This document shows positions 59,101 through 64,000 of a stretch of DNA of 64,000 nt, piece by piece. Origin of the DNA: Peribacter sp043814035 (lineage in GTDB: Bacteria; Patescibacteriota; Gracilibacteria; Peribacterales; Peribacteraceae); NCBI GenBank assembly GCA_043814035.1, contig JBDRKJ010000007.1:186001-250000 (forward strand), in the 5' to 3' direction. Under the pieces are notes generated by a model. That model saw only the letters and a list, made by a program, of their open reading frames with translations. It searched no databases and was not told the DNA's origin. Each line of letters starts with the position of its first letter. Positions within the stretch are counted from its first letter, which is position 1. The translations under genes were made by a program, and so were the position numbers.

Positions 59101-60563
59101 AGACACGCGGGTGGTTCTACACCCTGATGATCCTTTCGTCAGCCCTCTACAAGAAACCCGCCTTCTTAAACTGCATCGTCAACGGCATCGTGTTGGCGGA
59201 GGACGGCAAAAAGATGAGCAAGCGCCTCAAAAACTACCCCGAGCCCACCGAAGTCGTGAACCGCCACGGTGCAGATGCCGTGCGCTTCACCCTGATGAGT
59301 TCCCCTGCAGTGAAGGGAGAAGATCTGCGCTTTTCAGAACAACTGGTGGAAGAGACTGTGCGTTCGGTACTGCTGCCACTCTGGAACGTCTACAGCTTCT
59401 TCACGACATACGCCAATGCCGCGAAGTTTGAACCGGTGACAAGCAGGCGTCATTCGAGCCACCCCTTAGATCAGTACATCCGGGCAGAAGTGCAGGATCT
59501 GGTGAACCGCATGACACTTCAGCTTGATCACTACGATCTCTCCGCCGCCTGCAGTGAGATTCACGATACGATCGATGCTCTCACCAACTGGTACGTGCGT
59601 TTGTCACGCCGCCGATTCGCCGGCAAGGGGGACATCGATGAGGAGGATGCGAGCCCGTCTGCCGAGCTGGAAGGACATGAGGGAGAACAATTGGATGCAC
59701 TTGTGACCCTGTACGACGTGCTCCTTACGCTGTGCCAGACCCTCGCTCCTCTCTGCCCATTCATTACCGATGCCATCTACGTGAACCTCGTGCCCGAGGA
59801 GCACGGTTCGGTGCACCTCACCGACTGGCCCGATGTGCGTCCTCTTACAAAACAGGAGCACTCTCTCATCGATCGTCACCGTCTGCTACGGCTTTTGGTC
59901 TCGCTGGGGCACGGCATTCGCGCGGGCAAAAAGATCAAAGTGCGCCAACCACTCCAACGTGCCGTTGTCGCGCTGCCGCCTGCACTCGCTTCGATCGCAC
60001 TCACGGCAGAAGACCGCCATCTGCTCGCAAGTGAGCTCAATGTGAAAGACCTAGAATTCACCGATGATCCGGGGGTGCTCGCGCTGCGCATTGCACAGGT
60101 AGACGCACGCAAGGTGGGTCCGCGGCTCGGCGCACGCGTGCAAGAGATCATCACCGCAGGAAAATCCGGTGACTTCGCTGTACGGGACGACGGCGCCATT
60201 CTGATTCTGGATGAAGTGCTCGCTCCCGACGAAGTCGCCATCGCCTACCGTGGTACAGAAGGCGCAGATGTCGCTGCCGATCACGGTGTGGTCATGAGTA
60301 TGGATACCGCGATCACCGAAGAACTGAAACGCGAAGGATTGGTGCGCGATCTCATTCGCGTCGTACAGAAGCTGCGCAAAGAAGCTGGTTTGCACTTCAC
60401 CGATCGTATCGCACTGCAGATTGACGGACTGCCTGATGTGCTGAAGGAACACGGCAAAACCATCGCCCAAGAGACAAACGCCGCCTTGCAGCAGAATGAC
60501 GGGCCGCCGCAAAAGGTAGAGGTGGATGGAGTGCAGGTAACAGTGCAACTGACGAAGCTGTAG
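56142..60563 (+). CDS. ileS: isoleucyl-tRNA synthetase with two inserted histidine-phosphatase domains
   Basis: A 1473-aa enzyme charging tRNA-Ile; relatives are about 1050 aa. Synthetase parts: HIGH-type HYGH (60-63), CP1 editing domain (TTTPWTLPGN 238-247, DEGTGIVHIAPGFGEDDY), the ISRNRYWGTPLPIWR segment, DVLD-type EVLDCWFESG (943-952), KMSKR (1024-1028) and an archaeal/eukaryote-like C-terminus. Two insertions: residues about 533-720 (RHGE at 540-543, R591, E615, H687) and about 750-935 (RHGQ at 757-760, R808, E833, H900). Both have complete phosphatase catalytic residues. Between them the normal DLHKHVVDDVTW segment survives. The CP1 stretch at 56780-57180 is A+T rich. Confidence 0.95.
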   Translation: MFDSVDPKQRLPELEEGILRYWQEEDVFKRSVKQRKGEKEAAQHSFSFYDGPPFATGLPHYGHLLAGTIKDVIPRYQAMRGKYVERRFGWDCHGLPVENLIEKEHNITSHQQIEEMGIAKFNELCCGSVQRYTKEWRTVVERMGRWVDMDWDYRTMDPEYMESIWWVFSELHKNGLVYEGYKGMYVCPRCATPLSNFEVAQGYKDVTDLSVTVKFELQKERKGIKETEEIKEYLLAWTTTPWTLPGNLFLAVHPKVKYVKFWYQKNGASKETFITSLDFYNKLREQSDSFASATENFPQHKNPNFEIQEIKSDYIDGKELANLKFKPLFPYFAKNNEYKNAFRIITADFVATDEGTGIVHIAPGFGEDDYRVGLKEKVPILQHVTMEGKFIPEVTDFAGMEVKPTEDSGKTDRLVAKWLKEHNKLFDEETYRHSYPHCWRCDSPLLNYATSSWFVNVEKIKEDLLKANAQTEWVPAHLRDGRFGKWLEGARDWAISRNRYWGTPLPIWRCRDTGDLTVITGRDELMAQQKIRFTKVTVLRHGESEGNLIPIYQGTPPGTPLTDTGRAQAKEAASFIKKGEISAIYCSPLARTRETAEVIAKATGASVIEDERLREVSFGEYEGKTVDYSNLTFVKARRAHKLETGSPESIYHFPGMETWRSVQERISAFLTEVLPLHRGGHIVIVTHADPMQNVRHFFNKEDPLKLSHQPYPKYAEPVSFFWDQRTESQLDLHKHVVDDVTWGASAQKSDIALTVVRHGQTDWNAEHKVQGGNVDTPLNETGRAQVQALAKKLKKRKFDVIISSDLKRAVETAEILSTELKAPHVARWKELRERDTGAWSGEPVKKHNTLLPSGEIASPALHPGTPEGGENLETFIRRLAGALERIRADYPGKRVLVACHSGPLKILQTLVENLSLAEAAAIDPKNAEAIELTLSAPMQRISEVLDCWFESGSMPYAQGHFPFAFSHHKKKLPAGFPADFIAEGMDQTRGWFYTLMILSSALYKKPAFLNCIVNGIVLAEDGKKMSKRLKNYPEPTEVVNRHGADAVRFTLMSSPAVKGEDLRFSEQLVEETVRSVLLPLWNVYSFFTTYANAAKFEPVTSRRHSSHPLDQYIRAEVQDLVNRMTLQLDHYDLSAACSEIHDTIDALTNWYVRLSRRRFAGKGDIDEEDASPSAELEGHEGEQLDALVTLYDVLLTLCQTLAPLCPFITDAIYVNLVPEEHGSVHLTDWPDVRPLTKQEHSLIDRHRLLRLLVSLGHGIRAGKKIKVRQPLQRAVVALPPALASIALTAEDRHLLASELNVKDLEFTDDPGVLALRIAQVDARKVGPRLGARVQEIITAGKSGDFAVRDDGAILILDEVLAPDEVAIAYRGTEGADVAADHGVVMSMDTAITEELKREGLVRDLIRVVQKLRKEAGLHFTDRIALQIDGLPDVLKEHGKTIAQETNAALQQNDGPPQKVEVDGVQVTVQLTKL

Positions 60564-60596
60564 AACATCCCGCCTTCCTCCGCTACACTGCCCGCC

Positions 60597-60989
60597 ATGG
60601 CTGACTCTTCGGGTTCCCTGCCGCTCAAGATCACGATGAAGGCGATATTGAATGTCGCACTCGTCTGGGTGATGGCAACGTACCTCGATCAGTACTTCGC
60701 ACTCACGGGAGGGTGGCGCGCGATCATTATCGTCGGCGCACTCTTAACGCTGCTCAACCTGCTCGTGCGCCCGGTACTCGCCATTCTCACGCTCCCTTTA
60801 AAACTCTTCGCGACGATCCTCGCTGTGATTGTGGTGAACGGACTCTTTGTATGGCTCGTGCACCTGCTCGTGCTCAAGATGGATCCTGCCGTCGTGGGAT
60901 TGGAGATTTTTGGCGGTGTATGGGGCTGGATCGTCGTTGCTTCTGCTATCGGGTTCGCGAACTGGATAATGAAGGAAATCCTCCGATAA
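60597..60989 (+). CDS. phage-holin-family-4-like membrane protein
   Basis: A 130-aa protein with four membrane helices. The pattern GGWRAIIIVGALLTLLNLLVRPVLAILTLPL followed by VVNGLFVWLVHLLV matches the widespread bacterial family annotated as phage holin family 4 (PF04020-like). These are usually chromosomal with unknown function rather than lysis proteins. TACACT lies 7 nt before the ATG. Confidence 0.85.
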   Translation: MADSSGSLPLKITMKAILNVALVWVMATYLDQYFALTGGWRAIIIVGALLTLLNLLVRPVLAILTLPLKLFATILAVIVVNGLFVWLVHLLVLKMDPAVVGLEIFGGVWGWIVVASAIGFANWIMKEILR

Positions 60990-60992
60990 AGG

Positions 60993-61187
60993 TTACAGAT
61001 TCTTCTGCACAAAATCCTGCAGCGCCCATGAGAGCCCTTTGATCACTACATTTGGCGGTGCTTCGTGATGCGACCAGATGAAGCCAAACTCCTTCTCGCT
61101 TTTCTGAAATCCAAAGACGATGAAGCTGGGAACATCAAGATCTTTGAGGAACGCTTCGATGCGCTTCTGTAGCTCTGCTTGATCCAT
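60993..61187 (-). CDS. small hypothetical protein
   Basis: A 64-aa protein (MDQAELQKRIEAFLKDLDVPSFIVFGFQKSEKEFGFIWSHHEAPP...). It has an N-terminal helix, a beta strand (PSFIVFGF) and a C-terminal helix (KGLSWALQDFVQKNL). It is not recognised, but its composition is gene-like. Stops are 3 bp apart from the convergent holin-like gene. Confidence 0.6.
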   Translation of the reverse strand: MDQAELQKRIEAFLKDLDVPSFIVFGFQKSEKEFGFIWSHHEAPPNVVIKGLSWALQDFVQKNL

Positions 61188-61291
61188 AGAATAAGGGGAA
61201 GATGCAAGCAGCGTAGAGGGTCGATTCGAAAATCGCCAATGACCAATCGTGCCTGTGGTACGATACCTCACGAAAACCCCCGCCCACCCCC

Positions 61292-62446
61292 ATGCGTCTG
61301 ACTCGCTGGTTCCTCTCACTCGCACTCGTCGCTCTCGGATTTCTTCCGTCCGCTGCCGCGGCGATGTTCTTTCACGACGTGCCCGACACGCATCCGTATG
61401 CCGAGTCGATCGAGCTCCTCAGGCAACGCGACATCGTGCAGGGATTCATCATGCCGGGGGAGTATCGCGTCTTCTGGCCCGAATCACCCGTCACACGCGC
61501 AGAATTTGTGAAGATGATCGTGCACGCTCTTTCACCGCAGACACTCATCGACGGCTGCCTTGACGACGAATCATCGCTGCAAAAATTCGGCCTCGGCATG
61601 CAACTATCGGATGTGCCGTCGGATGCCTGGTTCGCGCCGTCGGTCTGCGTGGCGTGGTCATACCGATTCGTCTCGGGATACGGGGATGGCACGTTTCGCC
61701 CTGATCGCCCCATCACCCTCGCCGAAGCGGCGAAGATTCTCTCAATCGCTTTCAAGCTCGCCCCGGTCAAAATCCCAGATTTAGACCTGCTCGGTACGGA
61801 GTGGTACAAGCCCTACTTGCACTATCTCGATACGGCGAAAGCGATCCCACCGACAGCGCAGGACTATGCGCACATCCTCACGCGGGGAGAAATAGCCGAA
61901 ATGCTCGCGCGACTCCTCAAATTGCCCTCAGAACTAGCACCCGAGCAACGCATCGCTCTCGATGAAGTGGAGGTGGCAAACCCCGTCACGTGGACACAGG
62001 TTCTCAATAAAGAGCTTGGCTATGCACTTTCGTATCCGAATTCCTGGCCTTCTCCGCACCTCGTTACCCGTGGCACGTACGACGGAACAATCTTTCCCAA
62101 ATTACGTTCCCTCTGGAAACTCTACGTCGGACCCCAGAGAGACTGCTGGGGATGGAACGCGTGCATCGAAACTGATTTCTCGCTTACAGGCTTTCCTCTA
62201 AGCGAGGTACATGACTCGATCGCGGAATTGGACGAGGCGACAAATGTCTACATCCTCTCGGATGAGACCGTCGGAACTACCCGCACTATCCTCTATGAAG
62301 AAACACAATCCTGTACGGCCCGTAGTGCCTTCATCGTGACACTCCACCATTTCGTGCGCTTTTCGCTGCACTGCGGAAGTTCGCTCCATAATCCTGAAAC
62401 AGCGTTTATGCGCATGTTAAGCAAACTGCAGGTATTAGACGATTGA
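61292..62446 (+). CDS. SLH-domain surface protein
   Basis: A 384-aa exported protein. Signal peptide (WFLSLALVALGFLPSAAAA), three SLH repeats (RDIVQGFIMPGEYRVFWPESPVTRAEFVKMI; FVSGYGDGTFRPDRPITLAEAAKIL; KAIPPTAQDYAHILTRGEIAEML), and a C-terminal domain beginning ELGYALSYPNSWPS, similar to PsbP-like ligand-binding domains, with Cys pairs that could form disulfides outside the cell. It is wall-anchored with unknown ligand. Confidence 0.87.
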   Translation: MRLTRWFLSLALVALGFLPSAAAAMFFHDVPDTHPYAESIELLRQRDIVQGFIMPGEYRVFWPESPVTRAEFVKMIVHALSPQTLIDGCLDDESSLQKFGLGMQLSDVPSDAWFAPSVCVAWSYRFVSGYGDGTFRPDRPITLAEAAKILSIAFKLAPVKIPDLDLLGTEWYKPYLHYLDTAKAIPPTAQDYAHILTRGEIAEMLARLLKLPSELAPEQRIALDEVEVANPVTWTQVLNKELGYALSYPNSWPSPHLVTRGTYDGTIFPKLRSLWKLYVGPQRDCWGWNACIETDFSLTGFPLSEVHDSIAELDEATNVYILSDETVGTTRTILYEETQSCTARSAFIVTLHHFVRFSLHCGSSLHNPETAFMRMLSKLQVLDD

Positions 62447-62527
62447 GTGAGCACGATGCGTGTTCAACCCCTGTTGCACGAAAGAGAAGAATGGTTCACA
62501 ATCCCCTCCTTCTTTCCCGCCTTTTCT

Positions 62528-63145
62528 ATGTTTACTCGTCCCCTCTCTCTTCTTCTCTCGCTCGCGCTGTTCGCGCCTAATGCGGCAGTTGCGTACTTTC
62601 CTGAAGATATTCTGCTTCCTCCACCTGTTCCCACTCTGTTCGTGGAAGAGCCCGTGCCAACGATCTTGCCGCCATTACTGTCAGCCGTAGAAACCGTCGC
62701 CTACACATGGAACAGCGGTGAAACTATCAAGCGTTCCACTTTTGTGGCAGCCATCGTGCGTCGCCTCTACAAACCTTCTCAGCGCTGTTTCCCCAAGCTC
62801 TCGGAATCTGATTACTCTCTGCTGGCACGCGATGTCGAGAAAGATGCCTCATACGGCATTGACCTGTGCACAGCTATGCGCGCGGGAATCATGCGCGGCT
62901 TCACAGACGGCACCTTCCGCCCGAATGCCCTCGTGACACGCGCCGAGGCCGCCAAGGCGCTGGCTAAGGCTTTCCAATTGGCTACGGATACCACAGATCC
63001 AAATGAATGGTGGTCCGATCACTACGTCAAAGCCCTCATTGCCGGTGGTGCACTTTCGGCTGATGCTGATCTGAATGGCCCCATCACCCGCGGTGAATTA
63101 TCGAAGATGCTGTGGACGGTGCGGGCAATGAAAAAGGCGCAGTAA
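62528..63145 (+). CDS. short SLH-domain surface protein
   Basis: A 205-aa exported protein starting MFTRPLSLLLSLALFAPNAAVAYF (signal peptide), a Pro-rich linker (LLPPPVPTLFVEEPVP), then SLH-like repeats: RAGIMRGFTDGTFRPNALVTRAEAAKALAKAF and KALIAGGALSADADLNGPITRGELSKML. The first repeat is degenerate. The GTG-started longer frame at 62447 lacks a signal-like start. It is followed by a terminator and is probably co-expressed with the preceding SLH gene. Confidence 0.82.
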   Translation: MFTRPLSLLLSLALFAPNAAVAYFPEDILLPPPVPTLFVEEPVPTILPPLLSAVETVAYTWNSGETIKRSTFVAAIVRRLYKPSQRCFPKLSESDYSLLARDVEKDASYGIDLCTAMRAGIMRGFTDGTFRPNALVTRAEAAKALAKAFQLATDTTDPNEWWSDHYVKALIAGGALSADADLNGPITRGELSKMLWTVRAMKKAQ

Positions 63146-63170
63146 AGATTTTCTTCGCATATTGAAACGT

Positions 63171-63205
63171 CACCCCGATCACGAGAGAGAGGGGTGGTGT
63201 TTTTT
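63171..63205 (+). terminator. rho-independent terminator after the SLH genes
   Basis: CACCCC (63171-63176) pairs with GGGGTG (63191-63196) around a purine-rich loop, followed by GTGTTTTTT. It lies 26 bp after the SLH stop codon. Confidence 0.6.
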
Positions 63206-63262
63206 GTGGTAATGATGCCAAAGGAGCCTACAATGGCGCTCTCGATCGTTCACAGCATGGGC

Positions 63263-63399
63263 CCTTCGACTCGTCCCGCTTATGCGGGACTCGCTCAGGA
63301 CCCACGATCTTCGGCTTCGCACGGCGTCCTCCGGACTTGTGCTCAGCTCGAATTCACGTGGGGATGACAGGTTTCGACCCTTCGACTGCGCTCAGGGTC
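63263..63399. repeat. two REP-like elements upstream of tmRNA
   Basis: Element one (63263-63299) has CCTTCGACTC...CTCGCTCAGG arms around the 18-bp palindrome GTCCCGCTTATGCGGGAC. Element two (63376-63399) is GACCCTTCGACT...CTCAGGGTC with 6-bp arms. TTCGACTxCGCTCAGG-type elements are, from general knowledge, found in many bacterial phyla. Apart from a terminator, 63146-63440 holds nothing else I recognise. Confidence 0.7.
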
Positions 63400-63440
63400 T
63401 CCTGCATGATTGTTATGATATCGAGCGCTTTCTATGTTGT

Positions 63441-63835
63441 GGGGATGAATTGGTTTCGACAGCGTGATACTGGTGAAGTTTAGCTTCTGTTCGGGATGGC
63501 AACGGTTCCCGTACCCACTGTTGCAAACAATATCTGCCATTGCAGATGTACCAGCGGTCTTCAAGAAGGCGTTCGCGAGTTTCGTGCCCGCCCTTGCAGT
63601 CGCCTAGGTTCGCTCTATGCGGACACGTCTCACTCTGGATTCTCGCTAAGGAGATGAGACGTCACTAGCGAGGCAGTGTCACCGTCTGATGTCGCGGTGA
63701 CGCGGTCAACCAGGCATCATCCCTCGCACCCGTTCTCTGCTTCTCTCTAACGGGTTGCGAGTACGAGAGGAGCACGACAGTACAAGCAGCTGCACTACAC
63801 GTTGGACCCGGGTTCGATTCCCGGCATCTCCACCA
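63441..63835 (+). ncRNA. ssrA: tmRNA
   Basis: The 5' end GGGGATGAATTGGTTTCGACAGC is diagnostic, and the 3' tRNA-like end ...GGGTTCGATTCCCGGCATCTCCACCA closes it: acceptor GGGGATG pairs with CATCTCC and CCA is encoded (63833-63835). The tag reading frame ends ...FVPALAVA at a TAG (63605-63607). The tag start is unclear: a typical ANN-type resume sequence GCAAACAAT (63523-63531) is one frame off from it; in-frame Ala codons occur at 63536 and 63542. tmRNA with SmpB rescues stalled ribosomes. Confidence 0.93.
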
Positions 63836-64000
63836 TATTTATTTACCCGATTTATAACTTTCGGGATAGCATAGTCGATAGACATCTTGCCTGAGGAATA
63901 GATAGTAACCTTGTTAACGAGTAGGCGGATAATTCCTTCTTTCATCTTCCTGTTTATCTTCCTGTATTTCTTGTTGTACGCCTTCGCCAGTTTACCAAGG
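63706..64000 (-). CDS. probable serine recombinase, C-terminal end (partial)
   Basis: The frame enters from the right edge. NKKYRKINRKMKEGIIRLLVNKVTIY and SSGKMSIDYAIPK look like the C-terminal coil and strand of large serine recombinases. The frame then continues into the tmRNA 3' end (GGDAGNRTRVQR..., a translation of the tRNA-like part) and stops at a TGA at 63706. An integrase gene abutting the 3' end of ssrA is the expected layout for an element integrated there. Only about 38 residues are informative, so the family call is tentative. Confidence 0.5.
   Translation of the reverse strand, partial: LGKLAKAYNKKYRKINRKMKEGIIRLLVNKVTIYSSGKMSIDYAIPKVINRVNKYGGDAGNRTRVQRVVQLLVLSCSSRTRNPLERSRERVRGMMPG

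Noticed and set aside
60597..60989. Holin as evidence of a prophage
   Set aside because: This family is common on bacterial chromosomes and no phage structural or lysis genes are nearby.

Overview
The window reads as chromosomal DNA of a small-genome bacterium of the Candidate Phyla Radiation, most plausibly a Peregrinibacteria/Peribacteria-like lineage. This placement is an inference from dense packing, many SLH-domain surface proteins, a complete but oddly ordered F1Fo ATP synthase, tRNA genes with encoded CCA and moderate GC. TGA is used as an ordinary stop (for example atpF), so the recoded UGA=Gly lineages are excluded. Shine-Dalgarno sequences are largely absent. Many genes instead have a -10 box only 6 to 9 nt before the start codon, so leaderless mRNAs look common.

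Layout. 1-1.1 kb: 3' end of a copper-type P-ATPase. 1.2-2.1 kb: a protein carrying carbonic-anhydrase-like motifs in reversed order. 2.1-9.0 kb (minus): ATP synthase operon ordered atpD-C-Z-B-E-F-H-A-G. 9.1-16.9 kb: housekeeping genes (DUF5661, MFS, MgtE, DksA-like, aquaporin, an alpha/beta-hydrolase-M23 lipoprotein, NYN RNase, DUF302, CYTH). 17.05 kb: tRNA-Gln(CUG). 17.2-31.2 kb: an accessory, defence-like island next to that tRNA. It holds DUF2188 between inverted repeats, a PLD-helicase plus Eco57I-type methylase pair, an HNH protein, a ClpP-like/GHKL/STAS-like three-gene cassette, a membrane-anchored N-formylglutamate-amidohydrolase-like protein, a Cas4/RecB-like nuclease, GIY-YIG, and a Panacea/RelE-like toxin-antitoxin pair. 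31.2-31.6 kb: repeat-rich junction. 31.6-38.8 kb: class A PBP, BipA/TypA, SLH protein, TauE/SafE. 39.4-39.7 kb: tRNA-Arg(UCG) with 95-bp tandem repeats carrying its 5' end. 40.5-44.9 kb: riboflavin genes ribBA, ribH and ribE (no ribD seen) with a ProX-like deacylase and an SLH protein. 45-48 kb: uvrA. 48-54.6 kb: TraB-like, Nudix, thioredoxin-like, a SpoT-like hydrolase fused to an EamA-type transporter, GNAT-like, hypothetical. 54.8-60.6 kb: M20 peptidase, then a 1473-aa isoleucyl-tRNA synthetase with two histidine-phosphatase domains inserted. 60.6-63.1 kb: holin-like membrane protein and two SLH proteins. 63.4-63.8 kb: tmRNA (ssrA), with the C-terminal end of a probable serine recombinase reading into its 3' end, suggesting an element integrated at ssrA.

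The strongest candidates for undescribed biology are the IleRS with two histidine-phosphatase insertions, the alarmone hydrolase fused to a transporter, and the ClpP-like/GHKL/STAS-like operon in the island. Next come the promoter architecture, and the REP-like palindromes lying between duplicated gene or tRNA ends. All functional statements rest on motifs read by eye; no database search was run.
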